Shown here: piece by piece, positions 8,292-17,466 of the stretch
Numbering within the stretch: the stretch's first letter is position 1
Layout of the letters: every line of letters begins with the position of its first letter
Assembly (NCBI GenBank): GCA_934565415.1
Contig: CAKTHQ010000006.1
Coordinates: 11,478-75,477, forward strand
Source of the DNA: an uncultured Oscillospiraceae bacterium
Lineage (GTDB): Bacteria; Bacillota; Clostridia; Oscillospirales; Oscillospiraceae
Reading direction: 5' to 3'
DNA length: 64,000 nucleotides
Program-made: the position numbers and the translations under genes
Notes under the pieces: model-generated
Databases searched by the model: none
What the model saw: only the letters and a program-made list of their open reading frames with translations
Told to the model about the DNA's origin: nothing

Positions 8292-10085
8292 ATGTATTAT
8301 TCTGCCGGAACTTACGAAGCTTTTGCCCATCCTGAAAAGCCCCAGGGCGTGGACAACAAGTCCGCCTATATCATCGGCACCGGCCTTGCCGGTCTGACCG
8401 CCGCCTTCTACCTGGTCCGTGACGGCCAGATGAAGGGCGAGCGGGTCCATCTGCTGGAAAAGCTGGACCTGGCCGGCGGCAGCTGCGACGGCCGGAAGGA
8501 CGTTTCCAAGGGCTTTTATATGCGGGGCGGCCGGGAAATGGACAACCACTTTGAAGTGATGTGGGATGTGTTCCGGGATGTGCCCAGCATCGAGACTCCC
8601 AATGTATCCGTATTGGATGAGTACTACTGGCTCAACAAGCACGACCCCAACTACTCCCTGTGCCGGGCCACTGTCAAGTGCGGCCAGGATGCCCACACCG
8701 ATAAGCAGTTCAAGCTGGACCGGGAGTCCGCTATGGCCCTGAGCAAGCTCTTTATTACCCCGGAAGCCCAGCTGGAGGGCAAAAAGATTTCCGAGGTGCT
8801 GCCGGACTCCTTCTGGGATACCAACTTCTGGCTGTACTGGCAGACCATGTTCGCCTTCCAGCGCTGGTCCAGCGCCCTGGAAATGAAGCGGTACCTGTGC
8901 CGGTATGTCCACCACATCGACGGCCTGCCGGACTTTTCCGCCCTGCGCTTTACCAAGTACAACCAGTATGAGAGCATGATTTTGCCCCTGTGCAAGTATC
9001 TGGAAAGCAAGGGCGTGCAGATCGAGTTCGGCATGGATGTAAAGAATGTGGTCATCGACCATGTGGATGGAAAGCAGATTGCCCGGGCCATCGAATATGA
9101 GAAGGATGGCCAGAAGCAGACCATCGACCTGGTGGAGGACGATCTGGTGTTCATCACCAACGGCTGCTGCACCGATACCTCCTGCTACGGCGATCAGACC
9201 CACGCCCCGGACCTGAGCGGCATCCACAATGGCTGCGGAGAAAGCTGGGACCTGTGGAAGAACATCGCCGCCCAGGCAGAGCAGGGAGAGTACGGCAACC
9301 CCGATGCTTTCTGCTCCGATGTGGAGGCCACCAACTGGATGAGCGCCACGGTACAGACTAAGGACGAAAAGATCATCCGGCACATTATGGACATCTGCCA
9401 GCGGGACCCCAGAGCGGGCAAAGTCACCACCGGCGGCATCGTTACCGTCAAGGACAGCACCGAGAACTGGTACCTGAGCTGGACCATCAACCGCCAGCCC
9501 CAGTTCCGGGCCCAGGATAAGGATACGGTGCTGGTGTGGGTATACGCCTTGAACACCAATACCCCCGGCCAGTTTGTAAAGAAGCCCATGCGGGAATGCA
9601 CCGGCGAGGAGGTCTGCCAGGAGTGGCTGTACCACATCGGCGTGAATCCGGAGGAGATTCCCACCCTGGCGGAGAATGCCTGCAATACCACTACCTGCTA
9701 TATGCCCTATATCAACGCCTTCTTCCAGCCCCGGAAGGAGTCCGACCGGCCTAAGGTTGTGCCGGAGGGCGCCGTAAACTTCGCCTTCATCGGCCAGTTC
9801 GCCGAGACCCCCAGAGACACCATTTTCACCACGGAGTACTCCATGCGCACCGGCATGGAAAGCGTGTATACTCTGCTGAACGTGGACCGGGCCGTCCCCG
9901 AGGTCTGGGGCAGCAAGTACGATGTCCGGGAGCTGCTGCGGGCCTGCTACTATGCCATTGACAAAAAGCCCATCTCCCAGGCACCTCTGTCCTTCGCGGA
10001 GAAGGAAATGCTGAAAATCCTGGTCCGGAAGGTGAGAGGTACCGACCTGGAGCTGCTATTGAAGGATAGCGGCCTCATCGAGTAA
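8292..10085 (+). CDS. ohyA: Oleate hydratase (myosin-cross-reactive antigen family)
   Basis: 597 residues, the usual length of the family. An FAD-binding motif GTGLAGLTAAFYLVRDG lies near residue 30, followed by LDLAGGSCDG and YMRGGREMDNHFE, both highly conserved in oleate hydratases. C-terminal MPYINAFFQPR and FIGQFAETPRDTIFTTEYSMR also match. It adds water to the cis-9 double bond of oleate or linoleate to give 10-hydroxy fatty acids, a detoxification reaction common in gut Firmicutes. The ATG at 8292 follows GGAGGT at 8 bases; the frame is open further upstream but with no ribosome site. It appears monocistronic. Confidence 0.95.
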   Translation: MYYSAGTYEAFAHPEKPQGVDNKSAYIIGTGLAGLTAAFYLVRDGQMKGERVHLLEKLDLAGGSCDGRKDVSKGFYMRGGREMDNHFEVMWDVFRDVPSIETPNVSVLDEYYWLNKHDPNYSLCRATVKCGQDAHTDKQFKLDRESAMALSKLFITPEAQLEGKKISEVLPDSFWDTNFWLYWQTMFAFQRWSSALEMKRYLCRYVHHIDGLPDFSALRFTKYNQYESMILPLCKYLESKGVQIEFGMDVKNVVIDHVDGKQIARAIEYEKDGQKQTIDLVEDDLVFITNGCCTDTSCYGDQTHAPDLSGIHNGCGESWDLWKNIAAQAEQGEYGNPDAFCSDVEATNWMSATVQTKDEKIIRHIMDICQRDPRAGKVTTGGIVTVKDSTENWYLSWTINRQPQFRAQDKDTVLVWVYALNTNTPGQFVKKPMRECTGEEVCQEWLYHIGVNPEEIPTLAENACNTTTCYMPYINAFFQPRKESDRPKVVPEGAVNFAFIGQFAETPRDTIFTTEYSMRTGMESVYTLLNVDRAVPEVWGSKYDVRELLRACYYAIDKKPISQAPLSFAEKEMLKILVRKVRGTDLELLLKDSGLIE

Positions 10086-10098
10086 GATACGCCATTCC

Positions 10099-10123
10099 CC
10101 GGAGGCAGTGCCGCTGCCTCCGG
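10099..10123 (+). other. Hairpin after oleate hydratase
   Basis: A 10-bp stem (10099-10108 with 10114-10123) without a T-run, probably protecting the mRNA 3' end upstream of the real terminator. Confidence 0.5.
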
Positions 10124-10148
10124 AGGATAAAAAGCAAAGGATACGGAA

Positions 10149-10216
10149 TCGGCACGCCAATGCAGACCGGAGTAAGGACCGGTTTGCGACGGCGTGCCGA
10201 ATTCTTTTGTATTTTT
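10149..10216 (+). terminator. Long branched rho-independent terminator
   Basis: The outer 10-bp stem (10149-10158 with 10191-10200) encloses an inner 9-bp stem (10162-10170 with 10179-10187), followed by a T-rich run. Confidence 0.8.
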
Positions 10217-10228
10217 ATGCTGCCATAC

Positions 10229-10264
10229 TAGACTTATCCTTTAAAATATGCTATTCTATAGCAT
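10229..10264 (+). promoter_or_regulatory. Promoter with overlapping operator of the YheO-like regulator gene
   Basis: TAGACT (10229-10234), a 17-bp spacer and TATTCT (10252-10257). A perfect 7-3-7 inverted repeat (10248-10264) covers the -10 box, which fits autorepression. The promoter match is moderate. Confidence 0.5.
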
Positions 10265-10310
10265 AACAATACTTCCCGAATGGCGGGAAAGGGGATTGGG
10301 GGGTACGGCA

Positions 10311-10967
10311 ATGAAAGAGAATCCTTTTACGCCGGAGGACCGGCGGCTTCTGGAAAGTTTTTTCCCGATTGCGGAGGGCCTGGGGGCCTATCTGGGCCCC
10401 AGCTACGAGGTGGTGATCCACAGCCTGGAGGACCTGGAGCATTCCGTTGTCAAGATTGTCAATGGGCTGCATACGGGCAGAACCGTGGGGGCTCCCATTA
10501 CGGACCTGGCCCTGCAAATGCTGGAAAAGCTGCGGTCCGACAAGCCCCAGACGGACTACCAGGTTTACTTCTGCAAAAACCAGCGGGGGGACCCTATGCG
10601 CTCTACCACCATAGCTATCCGGAACGCAGGCCGGAAAATAATTGGCCTGCTGTGCATTAACCTCTATTTAAATGCCACAATTACGGAATTTGTATCCGGT
10701 TTTCTGCCTCCGGGCAATTCCGTATTTACGACGGAGCATTTTGCGGAGAACTCGGCAGAGGCCGTGCGGCAGAAGGTGGCAGAGGCCCGGACCATTGTAG
10801 AGGGGAACCCCGGAATTCTGCCCTCCCTGCGGAACAAGGAGATGATCCGCCTGCTGGAGGGCTGGCACGTTTTTGACCTGAAAAGCGCTATCGACCAGGT
10901 GGCGGCGGAACTGGGAATTTCCAGCCATACCGTTTACTTCCACCTGCGGAATCTATCCAGGAAATGA
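10311..10967 (+). CDS. YheO-like PAS/HTH transcriptional regulator
   Basis: 218 residues. The N-terminal half (about 10-120) matches the YheO-like PAS domain (LGPSYEVVIHSLEDLEHSVVKIVNGLHTGRTVGAPITDLAL...). The C-terminal 60 residues form an HTH of the type paired with it (VAAELGISSHTVYFHLRNL). Family members are poorly characterised DNA-binding sensors. It follows oleate hydratase behind a terminator and has its own promoter. The start ATG at 10311 lies in a G-rich leader. Confidence 0.85.
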   Translation: MKENPFTPEDRRLLESFFPIAEGLGAYLGPSYEVVIHSLEDLEHSVVKIVNGLHTGRTVGAPITDLALQMLEKLRSDKPQTDYQVYFCKNQRGDPMRSTTIAIRNAGRKIIGLLCINLYLNATITEFVSGFLPPGNSVFTTEHFAENSAEAVRQKVAEARTIVEGNPGILPSLRNKEMIRLLEGWHVFDLKSAIDQVAAELGISSHTVYFHLRNLSRK

Positions 10968-10971
10968 GTTT

Positions 10972-11066
10972 CGCCCCCGGGCACTTGTACCCGGGGGCGC
11001 TGCAGCGTTGGTCCTTTACTGAAAAATAAGACGGACTCCCGGAAGAAATGGGAATCCGTCTTATTT
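10972..11066. terminator. Pair of hairpins between convergent genes
   Basis: The first is a 10-bp GC-rich stem (10972-10981 with 10990-10999) with no T-run. The second is a 16-bp stem with one mismatch (11025-11040 with 11050-11065), with A-rich and T-rich flanks, which can terminate in both directions. Confidence 0.8.
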
Positions 11067-11099
11067 ATTTCCAGTGGAAGAGAAGGCTTCGGGGCGGGT

Positions 11100-12110
11100 T
11101 TACAGCACAAAATGGGCCACAACGGTAAACAGTGCGCTGATGAAAAGCTCTGTATAGTAGCTGAGCCCCCGGCTCAAAACCATGCCGGGGAGCAGCAGGG
11201 CTTCTCCGAAAATGGGGTCGAAAATGGCCAGGAACAGGGTTTCGCTGATGCCCATGCCCCCGGGAAGAGGCATCATGTCTGCTGCAATGGAGATAACCGC
11301 CTGCAGCAGGACAATGGTCACCGGGGAAATCCCCCGGAGCCCGAAGGCGAGGTACACGAAATAAGTAGAGGAAAACAGGGCAATGCGCTGCAAAAAGGTA
11401 ATGGCAAATACCTTTCCGACGACGGCCTTGTGGGTGCCGAAGAAGGTAGCGGACTGCTCGTATTTCCCGATGGCGGCTTCTGCCCGGTCCCAGAGCTTTT
11501 CACTGCCGTGAAGGACATGGAGCTTTTCCAGCAGCTTCAGCAGCTTCCACAAAATGGCCTTTGCCAAAGAGGTCCGGAATACCAGCAGCAGAAGCAGCCC
11601 TACGCATAGGATGTTCAGCCCGATGCCGAAATAAAAAATCGGCAGAATATCCATGAGGTACCTGTGGACAAAGCCCTGACCGAACAGAATGATCCCCAAG
11701 CCCAAAAGCACCAGAACCGATTTGTAGGCAATGGTAATGACCATCAGCACCAGGGTGGCAATGGGCAGGGGAATGTTTTTCCGGCGCATATAGTATAGCT
11801 GCATGGGCTGACCGCCGGAGGCAGAGGGGGTAATGCAGTTAAAGAAAAAGCCTACCGTAGAGAACAGAAAGCAGGCTCCCGGGGTGACGGGAATTTCCTG
11901 GATTCCAAGGAGGTACCGCAGGGTAACGGCCTCCCCCCACAGGAAGAGAACCACACAGCCGACTGCCGGGAGCAGCCACACCTTGCGGACTTCACTGAGG
12001 GCCTGCATCACTTCCCCCAGATCCTCTCCGTGGAAGACTCCGTACACAGTCCCGAAAAAAACCACCAGGAGGAACAGGACCTCCCAGATATACTTCTTTT
12101 TATTGCCCAT
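11100..12110 (-). CDS. Flippase-like integral membrane protein (lysylphosphatidylglycerol synthase TM family, UPF0104)
   Basis: 336 residues with about eight hydrophobic segments. It matches the transmembrane half of MprF-type proteins: FFFNCITPSASGGQPMQLYYMRR and the later PLPGGMGISETLFLAIF motif. The catalytic lysyl-transfer domain is absent, so it is a stand-alone member of the flippase-like group, which may move lipids or glycolipids across the membrane. A GGAG box lies 8 bases before the ATG. It is monocistronic. Confidence 0.85.
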   Translation of the reverse strand: MGNKKKYIWEVLFLLVVFFGTVYGVFHGEDLGEVMQALSEVRKVWLLPAVGCVVLFLWGEAVTLRYLLGIQEIPVTPGACFLFSTVGFFFNCITPSASGGQPMQLYYMRRKNIPLPIATLVLMVITIAYKSVLVLLGLGIILFGQGFVHRYLMDILPIFYFGIGLNILCVGLLLLLVFRTSLAKAILWKLLKLLEKLHVLHGSEKLWDRAEAAIGKYEQSATFFGTHKAVVGKVFAITFLQRIALFSSTYFVYLAFGLRGISPVTIVLLQAVISIAADMMPLPGGMGISETLFLAIFDPIFGEALLLPGMVLSRGLSYYTELFISALFTVVAHFVL

Positions 12111-12198
12111 GGCGTAACTCCGATATCATTAAAATTTCCAGCGTAGGATACACCAACTTGGGCAGAAACGCAAGTCTTTTTTCGGGGTTCCTAAATTT

Positions 12199-13533
12199 TT
12201 AAGAATTGCTCGCTTGGTTCCAGGGGCCGTTCCGGTAGAAAAGGATGGACATAACGGTAGCGATGATCCAGCCGATGGGCCAGGCGCACCAGATGCCCAG
12301 GGTCCCAAAGGGGCCGGACAGCACTTCTGCCAGTACCACCCGGAGAATCAGGTCCGTAAAGGTGGCAATCATAAACTGCTTCATAAGCCCGGCGCCCCGG
12401 AGGATGCCGTCGGATACCAGCTTGGCGGATACCACAAAGTAGAAGGGAGACAGCACCCGCAGGAACTGAATGCCTACCTGCATGGCGGTGCTGCTGGAGT
12501 CATCCAGGAAGATGTACAGCAGCTGCTTCCCCACAAAGAAGTACAGCAGTACCAGGGGCAGGCTCAGCATCCATACCAGCTTCAGCCCCGCCCGGAAGCC
12601 CTGGCGGACCCGTTCCGGCTTTTCGGCGCCCATATTCTGGGCGGTGTAGTTGGAAATGCCGTTGCCCAGAGTGGTAAAGGAGGTAATCACCAGGTTATTG
12701 AGCTTGACGGAAGCGGAATAACCGGCCATCACACTGGAGCCAAAGGTATTGATGACACCCTGGATCACAATGTTGCCGAGGGAAATAAAGCTCTGCTGCA
12801 AAATACTGGGAATGGCCACAATGGCGATTTTTTTCAGAAGCGCCCAGGAAAAGACGGCGGGCTTTTTCTCGGTCTCAATGGTCCGGAACCGGCGGAATAC
12901 TACCACTACGGCCAGAATGCAGCTGACACCCTGGCACAGGAAGGTGGCCCAGGCCACACCGGCCACGCCCATTTTGAAGGCGGTGACAAAGAGAATATCC
13001 ACCGCAATGTTGGATAGGGAAGAAGCGGCCAGGAAATAGAAGGGGGTCTTGGAGTCGCCCAATGCGGAGAAGATGCCGGTGGCCACATTATAGTAAAATA
13101 CAAAAGGCAGGCCCAGAATGTAAATGTCCAGGTACAGCTTGGAGTCCGGCAGAATGTCCTCCGGGGTATGGATCAGCCGCAGCAGATCCGTGCAGCACAG
13201 GGTGCCCACCAGCATCAGAAGCAGACACACCACGCCGCTGGAAATAAGGGTGGTGTATACGGCGGTTTTTAGGTCCGCCATGCGCTTGGCGCCAAAAAGC
13301 TGGGAAACGATGACGGAGCAGCCAATGTTGCAGCCGAAGGCAAAGGCGATAAAAATCAGGGTGATCTCGTAGCTGTTGCCAACGGCGGCCAGGGCGCTTT
13401 CGCCCACGAATTTACCTGCTACAAAGCTGTCGGCCAGGTTGTAAAGCTGCTGGAAAATGATGCTGCCGAACAGCGGCAGACAGAACTTCCACAGCACCGA
13501 TTCGGGTTTCCCCACGGTTAAGTCCTTATTCAT
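12199..13533 (-). CDS. MATE family efflux transporter
   Basis: 444 residues with about twelve membrane segments. Family features include PLFGSIIFQQLYNLADSFVAGKFVGESALAAVGNS at the N-terminus and the internally duplicated second half (IPSILQQSFISLGNIVIQGVINTFG). MATE proteins export drugs or metabolites with Na+ or H+ antiport. Its start overlaps the end of the kinase-like gene upstream by 8 bases, so the two are translationally coupled. Confidence 0.92.
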   Translation of the reverse strand: MNKDLTVGKPESVLWKFCLPLFGSIIFQQLYNLADSFVAGKFVGESALAAVGNSYEITLIFIAFAFGCNIGCSVIVSQLFGAKRMADLKTAVYTTLISSGVVCLLLMLVGTLCCTDLLRLIHTPEDILPDSKLYLDIYILGLPFVFYYNVATGIFSALGDSKTPFYFLAASSLSNIAVDILFVTAFKMGVAGVAWATFLCQGVSCILAVVVVFRRFRTIETEKKPAVFSWALLKKIAIVAIPSILQQSFISLGNIVIQGVINTFGSSVMAGYSASVKLNNLVITSFTTLGNGISNYTAQNMGAEKPERVRQGFRAGLKLVWMLSLPLVLLYFFVGKQLLYIFLDDSSSTAMQVGIQFLRVLSPFYFVVSAKLVSDGILRGAGLMKQFMIATFTDLILRVVLAEVLSGPFGTLGIWCAWPIGWIIATVMSILFYRNGPWNQASNS

Positions 13534-14155
13534 GGCCGTTTACCCCCAGCTTCTTTTGCAGCAAATACACAATGGCATCGGCGCAGCCCTGGGTGCCCAG
13601 GGTGCTGGTGGAGAGCATGGCATCGTAGCTTTCCGGCTTGCCCCACTCGGTCATGGCATAGAAGTTAAAATACCGGCGGCGCATCCGGTTGATTTTTTCC
13701 ATCCGCTCCCGGGCGGCGCGTTCCGTCAGCCCGTTCCGGGCGGCGATGCGGTCTACGCAGTCGCTTTCCTTGCCGTACAGGAAGACGGACAGCACATTGG
13801 GCTTACCGGAAAGGATTGCAGAGGCGCACCTGCCGATGATGACAGAGGACTCCCGGCCGGAAATGGCCTGAATGGCGCTCTTTTCCGCATTGTAGGCATG
13901 GTCACCGGCAAAATAGAAGATACCGGACATATCTGCCGTATCCGCAAAGCAGTTCCCGCTGAAGGGCAGAATCACATCCTTCAGGTTTTCGTCGTTCCGC
14001 TTCAGGTATTCCTCGTCTATGCCGCTTTTTCTGGCGGCTTCCTGAATGAGCAGCTTATCATAGCAGGTAACGCCCAGCTTTTTTGCAACCAGCTCGCCCA
14101 CTTCCCGGCCGCCGCTGCCATATTGCCGGCCGATACAGATGGTGTAATTTTCCAT
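13526..14155 (-). CDS. Cytidylate kinase-like family protein
   Basis: 209 residues. The P-loop-like start MENYTICIGRQYGSGGREVGELVAKKLG is characteristic of the cytidylate-kinase-like family of Clostridia, which is distinct from the essential Cmk. The Arg-rich lid (ERAARERMEKINRMRRRYF) is visible. The ATG at 14155 has GGGAGGAAT upstream; the frame extends another 26 codons without a ribosome site. Its pairing with a MATE exporter is common in this group, but the substrate is unknown. Confidence 0.85.
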   Translation of the reverse strand: MENYTICIGRQYGSGGREVGELVAKKLGVTCYDKLLIQEAARKSGIDEEYLKRNDENLKDVILPFSGNCFADTADMSGIFYFAGDHAYNAEKSAIQAISGRESSVIIGRCASAILSGKPNVLSVFLYGKESDCVDRIAARNGLTERAARERMEKINRMRRRYFNFYAMTEWGKPESYDAMLSTSTLGTQGCADAIVYLLQKKLGVNGHE

Positions 14156-14199
14156 TTTGCATTCCTCCCGGAATTTCATTGATTTTCCCAAACGGATAT

Positions 14200-14228
14200 A
14201 GTATAATGCGAGGCGCACAATATGTAAA
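14200..14228 (-). promoter_or_regulatory. Promoter of the kinase-like/MATE operon
   Basis: On the minus strand, TTTACA (14223-14228), a 17-bp spacer and TATACT (14200-14205), about 45 bases before the start. Confidence 0.7.
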
Positions 14229-14241
14229 ATCAATCATTGAT
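14229..14241. promoter_or_regulatory. Palindromic candidate LysR operator between divergent genes
   Basis: A perfect 6-1-6 inverted repeat (ATCAAT C ATTGAT) directly abuts the -35 box of the leftward promoter and lies upstream of the lysR gene. It is an AT-rich dyad in the usual place for a LysR site; function inferred. Confidence 0.5.
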
Positions 14242-14278
14242 ATTGCACATATAAAGATTTTATATGGAGGGGCCTGCT

Positions 14279-15190
14279 ATGCTTGCATCTATGGACCATT
14301 ATCGCATTTTTTACCAGGTTGCCCGGTGCGGGAATATCACCCAGGCGGCGGCGGCCCTGTACAGCAGCCAGCCCAATGTAACCCATAGCATCAAGTGCCT
14401 GGAAGAGGAATTGGGCTGTACCCTGTTTCTCCGCTCCAACAAAGGCGTCCGGCTGACACCGGAGGGGGAGTTGCTCTTTTCCCATGTGGCCCCGGCTATG
14501 GAGCATCTGGCCCGGGGAGAGGAGGAGCTGCTGCTGGAAACCCGGCTGCGCACCGGCAGCGTATCCATCGGGGCCAGCGAGGTGGCCCTGCGGTGCCTGC
14601 TGCTGCCGGTGCTGCGGCAGTTCCGGCTGGAATTTCCCGGGGTTCAGGTCCGGGTCAGCAACCACTCTACGCCGCAGGCCCTCCGGGCCCTGGAAGAGGG
14701 GCTGGTGGACCTGGCGGTGGTAACCACCCCGGCCGAACCGGGGAAGGACATCCAAAAAACGGACTTGCGGCAGATTCGGGAGACGGCGGTATGCAGCCCC
14801 GGGTTAGGCCTGTTCCCGGCAAGGCCCATTACCCTGGAGGAGCTGGCCCAATACCCCCTTATCTGCCTGGGGCGGGACACCATGACCTACCGGCTGTACG
14901 AAAACTGGTTCCATGAAAACGGGCTGCCCTTCCACCCGGACATTGAGGCGGCCACCGCGGACCAGATTCTGCCCTTGGTCAGGCATGATTTGGGAATCGG
15001 CTTTGTGCCGGAAGCCTTCCTGGAAAACGGGGCTGCGGGCCTGCGCCGCATTGCCCTGCAGGTTTCGCCGCCCAGCCGGAGCATCTGTCTGCTCCAAAGG
15101 GCAGACCGTCCCCAGCGCCCGGCAGCCAAGAAGCTATTGGAGCTGCTGGAGGCGGCCTCTGCCCCGAAAAAAGAAAATACGGCGCTGTAA
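14279..15190 (+). CDS. LysR family transcriptional regulator
   Basis: 303 residues, standard length. The winged HTH at about 1-65 contains MDHYRIFYQVARCGNITQAAAALYSSQPNVTHSIKCLEEELGCTLFLR...LTPEG, followed by the substrate-binding domain. The ATG at 14279 is preferred over 14264 because the GGAGG box lies between them. It is divergent from the kinase-like/MATE operon and upstream of the secreted flavin reductase, so it may control either. Confidence 0.92.
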   Translation: MLASMDHYRIFYQVARCGNITQAAAALYSSQPNVTHSIKCLEEELGCTLFLRSNKGVRLTPEGELLFSHVAPAMEHLARGEEELLLETRLRTGSVSIGASEVALRCLLLPVLRQFRLEFPGVQVRVSNHSTPQALRALEEGLVDLAVVTTPAEPGKDIQKTDLRQIRETAVCSPGLGLFPARPITLEELAQYPLICLGRDTMTYRLYENWFHENGLPFHPDIEAATADQILPLVRHDLGIGFVPEAFLENGAAGLRRIALQVSPPSRSICLLQRADRPQRPAAKKLLELLEAASAPKKENTAL

Positions 15191-15313
15191 AATAATGGAA
15201 AATTCGATATTTTTTTACCGCTTTCCACAAAAATGAGGAAAACCAGTGACTGAAATCCGGGATTTTGTGCAGGATGCATACAATGTGCTACATAAAATTC
15301 CTATTTTTGCAGA

Positions 15314-15382
15314 TTGACAAGATTGCAAACATCCTGTAGAATGAGGGCGGCTTCCGGAGGTTCGCCTCCGCAAACGGAAGCC
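15314..15382 (+). promoter_or_regulatory. Promoter and 5' leader hairpin of the flavin reductase gene
   Basis: TTGACA (15314-15319), a 17-bp spacer and TAGAAT (15337-15342), near consensus. The leader carries a nested hairpin (15349-15356 with 15375-15382, inside it 15356-15360 with 15365-15369), which may stabilise the message. The stretch 15191-15313 holds nothing else recognisable. Confidence 0.75.
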
Positions 15383-15411
15383 AAATGTATACATACAAGG
15401 AGAAAGGAATC

Positions 15412-17325
15412 ATGAAGAAAAACAAAAGTCTTGCAGCTCTGCTTCTGGCTGGCGCTCTGCTTCTGACCGCCTGCGGCACTGCAGCCCCCGCTGAAACCAC
15501 CGCGGCTGCCACCGAAGGGGCTGCCGGTGTTTCCGGTACCTTTAGCGGTACTGCCAAGGGCATGGGCGGCGATGTGACCGTTACCATGACCCTGACCGAC
15601 AATGTCATTACCGACTGCACCGCCGTCGGCGACAGCGAGACCCCGGGCATCGGCTCCGTGGTCATCGAGCAGTTCCCCGCCCAGGTTGTGGAGGGCAACA
15701 CCATCAACATTGATGGCATCAGCGGTGCTACCGTTACCTCTACCGCTTTCCTGGATGCCGCCAAGGCCGCTCTGACCGAGGCCGGCGTAAACCCCGACGA
15801 CTACATGACCAAGCTGGAGAACACCTCCGGCGGCGAAGTCAGCTATGATGCTGATGTGGCCGTGGTCGGTGCCGGCGGCGCAGGTATGGCCGCTGCCATG
15901 ACCGCTGCCGATGCCGGTAAGAAGGTCATCATTCTGGAGAGCCAGGCCATGGTGGGCGGCAACTCCGCCCGGTCCACCGGCGGCATGAACGCTGCCAAGA
16001 CCGTCTACCAGGACGACAACGAGTTCGGCGAGTCCGCCGGTGTGGAGAAGACCCTGAAGAGCGCTGCCGACAACTATGCCGACAACGAGACCATCACCGC
16101 TCTGGCCAAGACCGTTGCCGAGCAGTGGGCCGAGTACCAGGCCAACCCTGTGGGTTACTTCGACAGCGTTGAGCTGATGGAGCTGGACACCATGGTGGGC
16201 GGCAAGGGTATCAACAACCCCGAGCTGGTTAAGACCCTGTGCGAGAACACCGCCGCTGCCATTGACTGGCTGGATGAGAACGGTATGTCCCTGCACAATG
16301 TTTCCAGCTTCGGCGGCGCTTCCGTCAAGCGGATCCATCGCCCTGTCAACGAAGAGGGCAAGGTTGTCTCCGTTGGCGCTTATCTGATTCCCCTGATGCA
16401 GAAGAACTGCGAGGACCGCGGTATTGAGATCGTTCTGAACACCACCGTCGACACCATTCTGACCGATGCCAACGGCGCTGCCGTAGGCGTTTCCGGCACC
16501 GACAAGGACGGCAATACCGTTACCGTCAATGCCAAGAGCGTGGTTCTGGCCACCGGCGGCTTCGGCGCCAACCTGGATATGGTTACCTCCTACAAGCCTG
16601 AGCTGGCCGGCTTTATGACCACCAACGCTGCCGGCGCCCAGGGTCAGGGCATTGCCATGGCCACTGCCATCGGTGCTGCCACCGTGGATATGAACCAGAT
16701 TCAGATCCATCCCACCGTGGAAGCCAACACTGCTGCTCTGATTACCGAAGGCCTCCGGGGCGACGGTGCCATTCTGGTGAATGCCAACGGCGAGCGGTTC
16801 ATCGACGAAGTGGGTACCCGTGATGTGGTTTCCGCCGCCGAAATCGCCCAGCCCGGCAGCTTCAGCTGGCTAATCGTGGACCAGGCCATGGCGGATGCTT
16901 CCAGCGTCATCCAGGGCTACATTACCAAGGGCTACACCAAGACCGGTGCCACCTACGAGGAGCTGGCCAAGGAAATTGAAGTGGATCCTGCCACCTTCGC
17001 TGCCACTATGGAAACCTGGAACGGCTATGTTGAGGCCAAGAACGACCCTGACTTCAATCGTACCAGCTTCGCCAGCCCCCTGAACACCGCTCCCTACTAC
17101 GCCATTAAGGTTACTGCCGGTGTGCACCACACCATGGGCGGCGTTGTGATCAACAGCAACACCGAGGTCCTGAAGGAAGACGGCTCCGTCATTCCCGGCC
17201 TGTTCGCTGCCGGCGAGGTCACCGGAGGCGTCCACGGTGCCAACCGTCTGGGCGGTACCGCCGTTGCCGACTTTGTGGTCTTCGGCCGCATCGCCGGTAC
17301 CAGCGCCGCTGCTTACGCCGGTTAA
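15412..17325 (+). CDS. Secreted FMN-binding/FAD flavoprotein reductase (fumarate reductase/urocanate reductase-like lipoprotein)
   Basis: 637 residues. A signal peptide with lipobox LTAC (Cys21) is followed by an FMN-binding domain (about 45-130) whose DGISGATVTS motif is the site where ApbE attaches FMN to a Thr. A flavocytochrome c/FrdA FAD domain follows, starting DVAVVGAGGAGMAAAM and containing MVGGNSARSTGGMN and HHTMGGVVI. Such proteins use extracellular flavin electrons to reduce a small acceptor such as fumarate, urocanate or a related enoate. The acceptor cannot be told from sequence here. It is monocistronic with its own promoter and terminator. Confidence 0.9.
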   Translation: MKKNKSLAALLLAGALLLTACGTAAPAETTAAATEGAAGVSGTFSGTAKGMGGDVTVTMTLTDNVITDCTAVGDSETPGIGSVVIEQFPAQVVEGNTINIDGISGATVTSTAFLDAAKAALTEAGVNPDDYMTKLENTSGGEVSYDADVAVVGAGGAGMAAAMTAADAGKKVIILESQAMVGGNSARSTGGMNAAKTVYQDDNEFGESAGVEKTLKSAADNYADNETITALAKTVAEQWAEYQANPVGYFDSVELMELDTMVGGKGINNPELVKTLCENTAAAIDWLDENGMSLHNVSSFGGASVKRIHRPVNEEGKVVSVGAYLIPLMQKNCEDRGIEIVLNTTVDTILTDANGAAVGVSGTDKDGNTVTVNAKSVVLATGGFGANLDMVTSYKPELAGFMTTNAAGAQGQGIAMATAIGAATVDMNQIQIHPTVEANTAALITEGLRGDGAILVNANGERFIDEVGTRDVVSAAEIAQPGSFSWLIVDQAMADASSVIQGYITKGYTKTGATYEELAKEIEVDPATFAATMETWNGYVEAKNDPDFNRTSFASPLNTAPYYAIKVTAGVHHTMGGVVINSNTEVLKEDGSVIPGLFAAGEVTGGVHGANRLGGTAVADFVVFGRIAGTSAAAYAG

Positions 17326-17341
17326 TTTTAGATTTCCCTTT

Positions 17342-17371
17342 GCCGCTGCGGGCTTGCCCGCGGCGGCTTTT
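17342..17371 (+). terminator. Rho-independent terminator
   Basis: An 11-bp GC-rich stem (17342-17352 with 17357-17367), a 4-nt loop, then TTTT. Confidence 0.8.
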
Positions 17372-17406
17372 GGGTTTCGGGCAGCCACACGGTCAATGTC
17401 TTTGAC

Positions 17407-17460
17407 GCAAAAAACCGTGCATCCATTGGGCCATTCCCTTTTGGATACACGGTTTTTGCT
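17407..17460. terminator. Terminator serving the ROK gene
   Basis: A long stem (17407-17419 with 17448-17459, plus an inner 5-bp extension) whose A/T-rich base gives a T-run on both strands. Confidence 0.8.
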
Positions 17461-17466
17461 TGTTTT

